50,449 nt of DNA, taken from the NCBI GenBank assembly GCA_021816155.1, contig JAKAZA010000007.1, positions 1 through 50,449 of the forward strand. Reading direction: 5' to 3'. The first letter of the stretch is position 1, and each line of letters begins with the position of its first letter. This DNA is from Pseudomonadota bacterium. GTDB taxonomy: Bacteria > Pseudomonadota > Alphaproteobacteria > Caulobacterales > Caulobacteraceae. Of the stretch, positions 8,931-17,024 are shown piece by piece. The notes beneath the pieces were generated by a model. It worked only from the letters and a program-made list of their open reading frames with translations, was not told the DNA's origin and made no database searches. The translations under genes were made by a program, and so were the position numbers.

Positions 8931-10411
8931 CAGACAGCCTCGGCCATGCGCGACGCCGCCGGCTCAGCCGCCGGCGGCTCGTCCTTGACGAACCGGTCGA
9001 CCAGCCGGTCGCCGCGCTGCCGCGGCGCGAGCCGGTGGGCCATCTGCTGGTTGCGCGCCCCGGACGTGAGGTAGAATCGCTCGTATTGCTCGCCGCGGCT
9101 GGCGAGCGCGCTGCCGGCGAAATCCCAGGCGAGCCGGAAGATGCGCGCCCGGTCCTCGGCGGAGACATCGCCGGCGCCCCTCAGGTACCGATCGATCAGC
9201 GGGCGCAGCGCCGGGTCGGAGAATTGCGCCTCGGTGGGGGCCGCGAAGAGGTTGTGCGAACCCAGGAGCCGGATGATCTCGTTCACCCGCGGAAACCACT
9301 GCGGCAGGCTCGCCCGCAGCGCCGTGAGCGGCCCGCCCGCGGGGAACCAGACGCCGTTGCCGAACTCGTAGGCCTCCGCCTCGGCGGTCGCCACACACGC
9401 CCTGGCGATCTCGGCGAAAGTCCAGATCTCGCCCAGCATCTGCGCGTTCGGCGGCTGGAGCGCGTTGATCGCCTCGCACATGCGCGTGGACAGACCCCAG
9501 GCGAACTCCAGCTTCGTCTGGGCCCTGATCATCGTCTGTTGCATGATGTTCGGGTACCAACCAGTCGTCATCACCTGGTTGTAGACGGCGACGTTGCAGT
9601 CAATGTGCAGGCGGCTCCGCGGCACCTCCACCCGATCGAAGATGACGAAGGCGTCCTGTTCGTCGAAGCGCGCAGAGATCGGAAAATCGCGCGTGTTGCG
9701 CGGCGAGGAGAAGCTGTCGCGGCAGATGAACTTCAGGCCCGGCGTCGTCATCGGGATGCAGAAGGCCAGGGCGTAGTCGCCGGCGTCGTCGGGGAGCGGG
9801 TGAGCCGGGTAGACCGCCAACTCGTCGGCGAAGGGCGCCAGGGTCGCCAAGATCCGCGCGCCGCTCACGACGATGCCGTGCTCGGTCTCCCCAACCTTAT
9901 GGAGCGGCGCGTCGTCGCCGGCCCGAATGCGGTCCCCGGCGCCCTTGTCGATGGTCGGGTGAATGATGGTGTGGGTGAGCGAAATGTCGTTGCGGCGCAG
10001 ATGTTTCTGATAGGCGACCAGGTTCTCCGCGCCCGCCTCGTTTCCGTGCGCGGCCCATTCGTCACAGCGACCGGCGAACCCGGCATAGGTGACGTTCATG
10101 TAGTCGGGTGAGCGGCCCATCACGCCGACCGTGTACTCTGCGATCCGCTGCAGGCCTGCGTGCCGCCGCTGCAGGTCGGATTTCGAGCGCGGAATCAGGT
10201 GGCTGACATTGATGGCTTCGCCGGTCTCGGGATCGGGGACGAGGCAGTCGGCGGCGTATTCATGCTGCAGGTCGAAGACGCCGGCCAACGCCTCGGCGGC
10301 GCCGGCGAAAGCCGGATGGTCGACTATGTCGGAAACCCGATTCTCTCCAACCCAGATCTCGCGAGGCTCTTTGAGCCCGTTCATAAATTGGCGTCCGGTT
10401 CTGGCCGGCAT
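8930..10411 (-). CDS. 4-hydroxyphenylacetate 3-monooxygenase-type oxygenase (HpaB family)
   Basis: A 493-residue oxygenase component of a two-component FADH2-dependent aromatic hydroxylase. The acyl-CoA-dehydrogenase-like fold is seen from the central RDSFSSPRNTRDFPIS and FDRVEVPRSRLHID segments and the C-terminal helical part with GGGPL-like and LLGSHNLFAAPTEAQF sequences. Such enzymes add an ortho hydroxyl to phenols, making the catechol for the downstream dioxygenase. GGGAG lies about 9 bases before ATG 10411; a second ATG nine codons in is possible. No flavin reductase (HpaC) gene is in the window. The true phenol could be 4-hydroxyphenylacetate or another. Confidence 0.9.
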   Translation of the reverse strand: MPARTGRQFMNGLKEPREIWVGENRVSDIVDHPAFAGAAEALAGVFDLQHEYAADCLVPDPETGEAINVSHLIPRSKSDLQRRHAGLQRIAEYTVGVMGRSPDYMNVTYAGFAGRCDEWAAHGNEAGAENLVAYQKHLRRNDISLTHTIIHPTIDKGAGDRIRAGDDAPLHKVGETEHGIVVSGARILATLAPFADELAVYPAHPLPDDAGDYALAFCIPMTTPGLKFICRDSFSSPRNTRDFPISARFDEQDAFVIFDRVEVPRSRLHIDCNVAVYNQVMTTGWYPNIMQQTMIRAQTKLEFAWGLSTRMCEAINALQPPNAQMLGEIWTFAEIARACVATAEAEAYEFGNGVWFPAGGPLTALRASLPQWFPRVNEIIRLLGSHNLFAAPTEAQFSDPALRPLIDRYLRGAGDVSAEDRARIFRLAWDFAGSALASRGEQYERFYLTSGARNQQMAHRLAPRQRGDRLVDRFVKDEPPAAEPAASRMAEAV

Positions 10412-10439
10412 TGGGGTTTCTCCCGAACTTTTTTGAGCC

Positions 10440-11048
10440 TTAGAGTCCGCGCAGCACGAGCTCGAGCTGCCCCCTCAGATCGCGATCGAACTGCTCGCGG
10501 TTGATGTAGCCGTTGAGCAGACTGAGCAGGTTGAAATAGTAGACGCCGAAGACGGCCCGCGCCGCGGGCGTCAGGGGCGTCTCGAACCTCGCCTGGCTGC
10601 GTCCCTTGGCGGACTCGATGATCAGCGACAGCCGCCCGAGCACGTTGGTCATCAACTCGTTCACTTCACTGCGCTCGTCAGCGCCGGCGACGTGGGCCAG
10701 CTGGCGCATCAGGGCTCGCGCCAGAGGCAAATCCCGCTCGTGGTGGGCGACGAACGTCTCGAAATAAGTGACCAACTGCTCGATAAGGGCCGGCTCGCGA
10801 CGCGCCAGCCGGTAGGCGCGCTCTACGAGCTCGATCATTTCCTCGCGAAACACCAGGATGAGCAGGTCGTCCTTGGACCTGGCGTAGAGGAACAGGGTCC
10901 CGGCGGCGACCTCGGCCGCCTCGGCGATCTGCTGGGTCGTCGTTGCCTCGAAGCCCTTGTGGGCGAACAGGGCCCGCGCGGCGGCGATGATGCGGCCCCG
11001 CTTCTCGGCCTTGTTCTGTTCGCGACGACTGAGCGCAACCTTCGCCAT
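10440..11048 (-). CDS. TetR-family transcriptional regulator
   Basis: A 202-residue TetR-type repressor. Residues about 17-63 form the DNA-binding domain (RGRIIAAARALFAHKGFEATTTQQIAEAAEVAAGTLFLYARSKDDLL, split here only by description). The rest is the helical ligand-binding domain. It is the first gene of the minus-strand operon that continues into the HpaB-type oxygenase 28 bases later, so it probably controls its own transcript. An AT-rich inverted repeat lies just upstream. Confidence 0.9.
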   Translation of the reverse strand: MAKVALSRREQNKAEKRGRIIAAARALFAHKGFEATTTQQIAEAAEVAAGTLFLYARSKDDLLILVFREEMIELVERAYRLARREPALIEQLVTYFETFVAHHERDLPLARALMRQLAHVAGADERSEVNELMTNVLGRLSLIIESAKGRSQARFETPLTPAARAVFGVYYFNLLSLLNGYINREQFDRDLRGQLELVLRGL

Positions 11049-11215
11049 GACCTTCCGGGAGCGACGTTGTGACGGACTGAGGCGACGCTACGCGAGGCTC
11101 GGCGGCGCGTCAATAAAACTGATCATACTCATATTTATCCATCAGTGCTGGCGCTCGGTCGCTTTCAATACGCCGGCATGGCCGCCTGACGGTCTGGGTC
11201 GGCGCTGCTGACGCG
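11049..11215. promoter_or_regulatory. operon promoter region with AT-rich inverted repeat
   Basis: The 167 bases upstream of the TetR gene contain an AT-rich island (about 11110-11150) in otherwise GC-rich DNA. ACTGAT (11118-11123) and ATCAGT (11141-11146) are a perfect 6-base inverted repeat around 17 bases, with further partial symmetry (GATCATA / TATCCATC) inside. This is the only plausible promoter/operator site for the tetR-hpaB-like operon. Function is inferred. Confidence 0.4.
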
Positions 11216-11989
11216 CTAGCCCCGCGCGGAGACGCTTTGCCCAAGGATCCAGACAGGCAGGTCGGCGACCAGCTCGAATCCGATGCTCGCGTAAAGACGT
11301 CGGCCCGCTTCCGTCGCGCCGAGGTGGAAGCGTTCCACGCCGCGGCGACGGTAGTCGTGGATGACTTGTGTCAGGAGCGCGCGACCGAATCCCTTGCGCT
11401 GGTGCTCTGGCGGTGTGGCCATGAGGGAGATTCCGGCCGTGTCGCCGGTCGGCGTGACGGTGACCGCGCCTACGGGGCGATCATCGTCCCAGGCGATGTA
11501 GGTCTCCACGCCGGCGGTCGGGGTGACGCAGACGTCGATGCAGCGGGCGATGACGTCGCGCGGCTCGTCGAAGGCGGCGGCGACGAGGTCGCCGGCTACG
11601 CCGACCAGCTCCGGGCCGAGCGCACGGACGATATTCGCCGGGCGGCTCGGCTGAACGGAAACATCTGGTCGAAGCACCATGAGCGGCGCCGCGCCCACGG
11701 CGGTGAAGCCGAGCCGCCTCGCGACCGGCGCGAGGGTTTCCGCCACTTGCCGACCCATCACGGCTGTGAGCGGCCGACCTCGTTCCTTTGCCCGCGCCGC
11801 CGACCGGACAAGGAACCCCTCAGCGTCCGGATCGGGGCCAAGGATCAGCCTGTTGAAGTCGGCCAGGGGTTCGTCGGTAAGACCCAGAACGCAGCACCGT
11901 GTCATGTGCAGTTCGATTCCAGGCGCAGCGCTCATCTGCGAGACGAGCGCGCGCACGCCAAGCTGGATCAGTTCCTCCGCCTCATCCAC
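11216..11989 (-). CDS. GNAT-family N-acetyltransferase
   Basis: A 257-residue protein with a C-terminal acetyl-CoA-binding GNAT domain (about residues 125-250). Motif A reads ISLMATPPEHQRKGFGRALL, with the Q/R-x-x-G-x-G/A loop; the last part, RLYASIGFELV, is the usual beta6-alpha4 region. The N-terminal half may be a degenerate second GNAT fold. It runs in the same direction as the GAF gene upstream with 39 bases between. The acceptor substrate is unknown. Confidence 0.82.
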   Translation of the reverse strand: MDEAEELIQLGVRALVSQMSAAPGIELHMTRCCVLGLTDEPLADFNRLILGPDPDAEGFLVRSAARAKERGRPLTAVMGRQVAETLAPVARRLGFTAVGAAPLMVLRPDVSVQPSRPANIVRALGPELVGVAGDLVAAAFDEPRDVIARCIDVCVTPTAGVETYIAWDDDRPVGAVTVTPTGDTAGISLMATPPEHQRKGFGRALLTQVIHDYRRRGVERFHLGATEAGRRLYASIGFELVADLPVWILGQSVSARG

Positions 11990-12028
11990 GGGCGCCGCTC
12001 CCTGCGCGCCGCCGCGCTGAGGCGCGCA

Positions 12029-12655
12029 TCACAGATGGATGCTCGCAAACAGTTTGCGCAGATCAGTGGCGACGTCGACGCGGCCATCATAGTCCGCGCT
12101 TCGGCGCGGCGACGTGAAATGCGTCGATATCATTCCCAGCAGGCGGCCATCGGCGGCGAGCACCGGCGTCGAATGGATGGCCCGAATCCCGTACGGGCTT
12201 ACGGCCTGCCGCAATGCCTGGAACCTTTGGTCGGTCTCGACATCGTCGACGATCACGGGCGCACGCGACGCCATCGCACGGGCGCATACCGAGCCGTCCC
12301 CATCGCCAACCGAGGCGAAGTGATCGACGAACGCTTGGTCGAAGCCGTCCTGCGCAATCAGATGCAGGCGCTGCGCGCCAGCGTCCCACAACTGGACCGT
12401 GCCGCAATCGGCGCCGCATCGCGCGATAGCGGCATCGAGCGTCTTCTCGACGAGAGCGCCTGCCAGCGGGTTGATCCGGACTCCAGGGCAGGTCAGCAGC
12501 CAGATGCTTTGCCGGATCGCAAGGTCCGCCTCGGCCTCCGCGAGCAGCCTTTCGACCAGCGACCGCGTCGACACAGCAAGCGGTTCGTCAAGACGTTCCC
12601 GATAGCGGGCGATATTCTGCCGAAGGACAAACCGGCGCACGCACATGTCCCCCAT
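12029..12655 (-). CDS. GAF-domain protein
   Basis: A 208-residue cytoplasmic protein. Residues 1-50 are a helical, charged segment (RRFVLRQNIARYRERLDEP) and residues 65-205 a GAF sensory domain containing GTVQLWD, LHLIAQDGF, VGDGDGSVCARAMASRAPVIVDDVETD and HSTPVLAADGRLLGMISTHF. There is no attached kinase, cyclase or DNA-binding domain, so it probably senses a ligand or redox state and acts through a partner. This stand-alone type is common in alphaproteobacteria. The start is uncertain because the ribosome-binding site is weak. Confidence 0.8.
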   Translation of the reverse strand: MGDMCVRRFVLRQNIARYRERLDEPLAVSTRSLVERLLAEAEADLAIRQSIWLLTCPGVRINPLAGALVEKTLDAAIARCGADCGTVQLWDAGAQRLHLIAQDGFDQAFVDHFASVGDGDGSVCARAMASRAPVIVDDVETDQRFQALRQAVSPYGIRAIHSTPVLAADGRLLGMISTHFTSPRRSADYDGRVDVATDLRKLFASIHL

Positions 12656-13084
12656 GGACGCGGCAAGCCCGTCGCGGGCTTGTCAAGCTCAGTAGGCGAG
12701 CGGCCGTTGAGAATGCAAATCAGTCTTTCTGCGACGCTCAGGCGCATCTCCGGTGGCCCGCGCGCCCGGAAGCCCGGAGACAGAGGTCACGTCAGCGCGC
12801 CCGCGCCGAACCATCGGATGACATGGCGTTTGAAGCGAAGCACTCTGGGGCCCGCTCAACGGGACGTTGGAGGGCTCACGTGGCGGATGCTGGCGCTCGT
12901 CGCCTTCTGTCTTGCGCCGAATGCCGCAACCCCCGAGCCGACGGGCCGCGAGTCTGCGACAGCGGGCCCTCGAAGGCAACGAGCACAGGCTGCGGTAGGT
13001 CGGGCGCCTTTCTGACCGGGCGAGGCGAAGGGTCTTCCAGTCACCGACTGGCCTGGTCGGGCGACTGCGTCGCCGCGCCAGGAC
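12656..13084. other. 429-base stretch without a convincing gene
   Basis: Open frames exist on both strands because of high GC, but none looks like a protein family. A minus-strand frame beginning at 12747 (MRLSVAERLICILNGRSP) reads protein-like for about 25 residues and then loses character as it runs into the GAF gene in another frame; it could be a decayed leader gene. I see no strong hairpin with a T-tract, no repeat and no RNA gene. Confidence 0.5.
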
Positions 13085-13750
13085 TCAGCTTCGGCGCCGC
13101 TCGAAGCGGGGAAACAGCACATTGTTCTCGAGATTCAGGTGTTCGGCGAGATCCGCGGCGAACTTCTGCGCACCGACGTAGAGCGCCCGCCAAGACGGAC
13201 AGGCGTCCTCCGGCGCAGCGAAGCCGCGCGTGAGGTGTTCGAGCGCCCGGAGCAGGTCGGCGTGCGCCTCGTGCTCATGGCGCATCACGCGGATCGGCAT
13301 CTCGAGCGAACCGCGATATCCGGCCTGCATCGCCGGGAAGAGAACCTGCTCCTCCTTGGCCATGTGGTCGCCGAGCTCGACGAGCGCGCGCTGGAGGAGA
13401 TCGGCGAGGCCGCGCGGCGCCAGCGGATGCTCAGGGTGCGCCGCCTCGACCCGGCGGGCGAGCTCCGCGAGTTCAGGAAGCTCGCGCCTGTGGGTATCAT
13501 GGAAGCGGGTGAGGATGTGGTGGACGAGCCCTGGTGTGTCTTGCGGCGCGCCGGAAGGCGCATCGCCGAGCGCCGCCAGCGCCGCCTCGAGCTCCGCGAT
13601 GTCGAGACCTTGGGCTGCGGCCGCCTCGGCGAGCGGGACGTCGGCGCAATCGCAGACATCGATCTCGCGCCGGCGAAAGACCGAAGTCGCACCCGCGAGG
13701 CGGATCGCTATTTCCGCCACCGTCTGATCGCGCAGAGCGTGGGTCGTCAT
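13085..13750 (-). CDS. ric: iron-sulfur cluster repair di-iron protein (RIC/YtfE family)
   Basis: A 221-residue protein predicted to help repair iron-sulfur clusters damaged by nitric oxide or oxidants. All di-iron ligands of the E. coli YtfE hemerythrin-like domain are present at the same numbers: H84, H129, E133, H160, H204 and E208. The N-terminal ScdA/DUF542 domain is present but the usual adjacent-cysteine CCGG motif is replaced by VCDCAD (C33, C35). Its ATG overlaps the fdxA stop by four bases (ATGA), so the two are translationally coupled. It is divergent from an nsrR-like gene, matching an NO-stress role. Confidence 0.92.
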   Translation of the reverse strand: MTTHALRDQTVAEIAIRLAGATSVFRRREIDVCDCADVPLAEAAAAQGLDIAELEAALAALGDAPSGAPQDTPGLVHHILTRFHDTHRRELPELAELARRVEAAHPEHPLAPRGLADLLQRALVELGDHMAKEEQVLFPAMQAGYRGSLEMPIRVMRHEHEAHADLLRALEHLTRGFAAPEDACPSWRALYVGAQKFAADLAEHLNLENNVLFPRFERRRS

Positions 13751-14130
13751 GTCGCTGTCTCCTCCTCGCGGTCCTCGAAGGGAGTCGGAGGGACCCCTTC
13801 GCGGTGGGGCTCAGGGCTGAACTCGGCCAGCTTGGCAGGGACTCCGTCCCAGACCGCGGCGTCCGCCGGTGGAACGCCCTTGCTGGTGATGTTGGGCCAG
13901 ACCCGCGCGTAGTCGGCGTTGAGGCGCAGCCAGACGTCGGACGACCGCGAGTCGGTGTCCGGCACGATCGCGTCGGCGGGACATTCGGGCTCGCAAACAC
14001 CGCAGTCGATGCATTCGTCGGGACTGATCACCAGCATGTTCTCGCCAGCGTAGAAGCAGTCGACCGGGCAGACCTCTACGCAGTCCATGTACTTGCACTT
14101 GATGCAGTTCTCGGTGACCACGTAGGTCAT
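13747..14130 (-). CDS. fdxA: 7Fe ferredoxin
   Basis: A 127-residue FdxA-type electron carrier with one [3Fe-4S] and one [4Fe-4S] cluster. The N-terminal cysteines C9, C12, C17, C21 and C25 and the second motif C40-x2-C43-x2-C46-x3-C50 follow the Azotobacter ferredoxin I pattern. The tail of about 70 residues beyond the cluster domain is normal for the family. The start at 14130 has an AGGGGATC ribosome-binding region and yields the conserved [14 protein letters not shown] start; the open frame upstream is unlike ferredoxin. It may feed electrons to ric in the same operon. Confidence 0.95.
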   Translation of the reverse strand: MTYVVTENCIKCKYMDCVEVCPVDCFYAGENMLVISPDECIDCGVCEPECPADAIVPDTDSRSSDVWLRLNADYARVWPNITSKGVPPADAAVWDGVPAKLAEFSPEPHREGVPPTPFEDREEETAT

Positions 14131-14307
14131 TCGACCGATCCCCTGGAGTTGGACGACAGCCGATCCGACGGCGCGCCCGCCGCGATCGCACGGCCGGCTC
14201 ACGACGGGCGAAGCGACTTCGGGGCTGCGCCATAAGCAATATATATGGTATTTCTTTAGGTCTGGCCAGACCCGAGTGACGCTCGTGGCCTCAAAGCGAA
14301 GAAGGCG
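14131..14307. promoter_or_regulatory. divergent fdxA-ric / nsrR promoter with candidate NsrR operator
   Basis: An AT-rich patch holds a dyad AAGCAATA (14234-14241), seven bases, TATTTCTT (14249-14256); seven of eight arm positions pair. Size (23 bases), AAG/CTT ends and A/T-rich arms resemble known NsrR sites, which are two 11-base half-sites. Its position between an nsrR-like gene and fdxA-ric supports an operator for both directions. Binding is inferred. Confidence 0.5.
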
Positions 14308-14751
14308 ATGCGGATCACGCTCCACACCGACTATGCGCTCAGGATCCTCATGTTCGTGGGGACAGCGCCAGACGGCCGCGCGACCATCCAGGAAATCGCC
14401 GACGGGTTCGGCGTGTCGCGCGGCCACATCATGAAAGTCGCCTATCAGCTGGGGCGGAAAGGATACCTGCAGACGGTGCGCGGCAAGGGCGGCGGGCTTC
14501 GGCTGGCGCGCGCGCCGGACGCCATCGGGGTGGGCGCCGTCGTGCGCGACATGGAGGATTTCAGCGTGGTCGGATGCTTGCCGCAGCTGGACGGTTTCTG
14601 CCGCATCGAGACGTGCTGCGTGCTTCGCCGCGCCCTGCGCGAGGCCAGCACCGCATTCGTGAAGGCGCTCGATCCTTACACGCTCGAGGATCTGCTCGCG
14701 CCCCGCGCCCGCCTGGCGCGCGCGCTGGGCCTGACCGCCGCGGTCGCCTGA
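14308..14751 (+). CDS. nsrR: Rrf2-family regulator, NsrR-like
   Basis: A 147-residue iron-sulfur transcription factor predicted to repress NO-detoxification genes and to release DNA when NO attacks its cluster. The winged helix-turn-helix spans about residues 25-68 ([22 protein letters not shown], with the KGGGLRL wing). The cluster cysteines C90, C98 and C104 match the Bacillus NsrR spacing, and D8 (HTDYALR) corresponds to the aspartate ligand seen in Streptomyces NsrR. An additional C103 is adjacent. Its divergent neighbours fdxA and ric fit an NsrR regulon. Confidence 0.88.
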   Translation: MRITLHTDYALRILMFVGTAPDGRATIQEIADGFGVSRGHIMKVAYQLGRKGYLQTVRGKGGGLRLARAPDAIGVGAVVRDMEDFSVVGCLPQLDGFCRIETCCVLRRALREASTAFVKALDPYTLEDLLAPRARLARALGLTAAVA

Positions 14752-14838
14752 ACAGGCGAGCGCCAGAGCCGCCGGCTTGCGCGGCCAGGAGCAGACCGGC
14801 TAACCGGCGGGCGCAACACGAAGGGAACGTCAGTCACC

Positions 14839-15585
14839 ATGCGCGTGGATCTTGCCGGCCGGACGGCGCTGGTCACCGGGGCTTCGAGCGGCTTCGGACA
14901 TCACTTCGCCAAGGTGCTGGCCGCCAACGGCGCGCATGTCGTCGCTGCTGCGCGTCGCACCGAACGGCTGCGCGAGCTGGTGGCCGACATCGAGGCCGCA
15001 GGCGGGGCCGCCGAGGCGCTCACGCTCGATGTCACCGATGCGGCGGCGGTCGAGGCGGCGATCGCCGCCATGCCCGCCCTCGACATCGTCGTGAACAACG
15101 CCGGCGTGCCGAGCGGCACGGTCGCGATCGAGCTGCCGCTGGAGGAATGGCGCCAGACCTTCCTAACCAACACCGAAGCCGTGTTCGTCGTCGCCAAGGC
15201 GGCGGCGCAGAAGATGGCCGCCGCCGGCGGCGGGACGATCATCAACATCGCATCGATCACCGGGCTGCGGCCCGGTCCGGCCGCGTCCGCCTACGGGGCG
15301 TCCAAGGCCGCGATCATCCATCTCACCGAGCACCTCGCCATGGAGTGGGCGAGATATGGCATTCGCGTCAACGCCCTCGCGCCGGGCTACTTCGAGACCG
15401 ATCTCAACAGGGACTTCCTCCAGTCGGACTACGCCGAGAAGATGCTGAAGCGGATTCCGCAGCGGCGATACGGCGAGTTGCGCGACCTCGACGGGCCGCT
15501 GCTGCTGCTGGCCTCCGACGCGTCGACCTACATGACCGGCGCGACGATCGCCGTCGATGGCGGCCACCTCGTCAGCGTGCTTTAG
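14839..15585 (+). CDS. short-chain dehydrogenase/reductase
   Basis: A 248-residue classical SDR. It has TGASSGFG near residue 14, NNAG, the catalytic serine in NIASITG and YxxxK in AYGASKAAI, with a C-terminal YMTGATIAVDGGHLVSVL. It leads a same-strand set with the P450 98 bases after it and the CaiB-family gene. In such sets these enzymes often oxidise hydroxyacyl-CoA or alcohols of terpenoid or steroid substrates. The substrate here is unknown. Confidence 0.92.
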   Translation: MRVDLAGRTALVTGASSGFGHHFAKVLAANGAHVVAAARRTERLRELVADIEAAGGAAEALTLDVTDAAAVEAAIAAMPALDIVVNNAGVPSGTVAIELPLEEWRQTFLTNTEAVFVVAKAAAQKMAAAGGGTIINIASITGLRPGPAASAYGASKAAIIHLTEHLAMEWARYGIRVNALAPGYFETDLNRDFLQSDYAEKMLKRIPQRRYGELRDLDGPLLLLASDASTYMTGATIAVDGGHLVSVL

Positions 15586-15683
15586 GACCGGTCGGAACAG
15601 AGAAATGCCTCCAACGCCGAGCGGGCGGGTGTAAGCTGCATCCAGCGTCCGCATGGACCAGGCGGCGCGACGACGAGGGTTCG

Positions 15684-16919
15684 ATGGCCGAGGAGACTCC
15701 GCTTCCCAACATCTTACAGCTGACCCCGCTCGATCCGACCTATCGCGAAGACCCGCACGCCGTGCTCGCCGACCTGCGCGCCCGCTGCCCGGTGCACCAC
15801 GACGCCATGGCGGGCAGCTTCATCCTCACGCGGTACGACCAGGTGCGGCCGCTGGTTTCCGATCGCACGCTGTGGCGTGATCCGAGACGGGCCGAGCCTG
15901 CGGCCGCTTTCCAGCGCCAGTTCGCGGCTGAGCTGCCCGAGGATGTGGCGTGGACCGATGTCACCAGCATCCTGATGCTGGACGATCCGGACCACGCGCG
16001 CATCCGCCAGCCGCTGGCGCAGGCGCTCTACGCCCGCGTCGCGAAGTTCCGACCCCAGGTGGAGCGGGTGGTGCGCGAAGCGCTCGCCGACATCGACCCG
16101 TCCGGGCCGTTCGACCTGATGCGAGGCTTCTGCGTCCGGGTCCCGATCGACGTCATCGCGTCGATCCTGGGGGTCGACCACGACCGGCTGGACGAGTTCC
16201 GCGACTGGTCCGAGGGCAATATTCAGGGTCTGAACCCGTACCGCACGCCCGAGCAGACTGCGCACATGGAGCGGGCCTCCGAGGCGCTGGGCGCCTACTT
16301 CGCCGAGATCCTCGCCGCGCGCCGCTCCGCGCCTCGCGACGACCTGATTTCCGACATGGTGCGCCTGCAGGCTGACGGCGCGGCGCTCACCGACGGCGAG
16401 CTCCTGAACAACCTCGGCGCCCTCCTGATCGGGGGCAACCTCACCACCACCGACCTCATCGGCAACGCCGTTCGGCTGCTGCTGCTCAATCCGGGCGAAC
16501 TCGCCAAGCTGAAGGCCGATCCCGGCCTGATCAATCAGGTCGTGGAAGAGACGCTGCGCTTCGAGCCGCCGGTCGACTCCACCGCGCGCGTCGCCTCGGC
16601 CGACATCGAGATGGGCGGCGTGCCGGTGAAGGCGACGCAGAGCCTGATCTTCCACCTGCGCGCCGCCAACCGCGACCCCGCGGCCTTCGACGAGCCGGAT
16701 CGGTTCGACGTCAGCGCGAAGCGCAGGCCGCATGTCGCCTTCGGCGGCGGCGCCCATATCTGCATCGGCGCGCCCCTGGCGCGACTTGAGGCTCAGGTGG
16801 CGCTGCTAAGGCTGTTCGAGCGCTTCCCCAACCTCCGGTTCGCCGACCCGGACGCGCCGCCCGTCTGGCGCACGCTGCCCTTCTTCCGCGGCCTTGAGCG
16901 GCTGGAGCTGCTGGCCTGA
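15684..16919 (+). CDS. cytochrome P450
   Basis: A 411-residue soluble class I bacterial P450 that would hydroxylate a hydrophobic substrate with electrons from a ferredoxin. The heme-binding loop FGGGAHICIG gives C360, the K-helix pair is E289/R292, and the I-helix reads LLIGGNLTTTDLIGN (about 248-261). There the usual acid before the conserved threonine is leucine. Start ATG 15684 has GAGGG six bases upstream. It lies between an SDR and a CaiB-type CoA transferase, so a catabolic role is likely. No dedicated redox partner is adjacent. Confidence 0.93.
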   Translation: MAEETPLPNILQLTPLDPTYREDPHAVLADLRARCPVHHDAMAGSFILTRYDQVRPLVSDRTLWRDPRRAEPAAAFQRQFAAELPEDVAWTDVTSILMLDDPDHARIRQPLAQALYARVAKFRPQVERVVREALADIDPSGPFDLMRGFCVRVPIDVIASILGVDHDRLDEFRDWSEGNIQGLNPYRTPEQTAHMERASEALGAYFAEILAARRSAPRDDLISDMVRLQADGAALTDGELLNNLGALLIGGNLTTTDLIGNAVRLLLLNPGELAKLKADPGLINQVVEETLRFEPPVDSTARVASADIEMGGVPVKATQSLIFHLRAANRDPAAFDEPDRFDVSAKRRPHVAFGGGAHICIGAPLARLEAQVALLRLFERFPNLRFADPDAPPVWRTLPFFRGLERLELLA

Positions 16920-17024
16920 TCGATGCGGCGGACGCCGCGAGGCGCGCGCCGCCTGACCGAGGTCGCCATCTGTCCCCGGACTGGTGTGCGGCAAGATAGC
17001 TGACCCTGCGCAATTGGAGGTCGA

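Noticed and set aside
12493-12747. Minus-strand frame beginning MRLSVAERLICILNG
   Set aside because: Protein-like only at its start, overlaps the GAF gene in another frame and matches no family.
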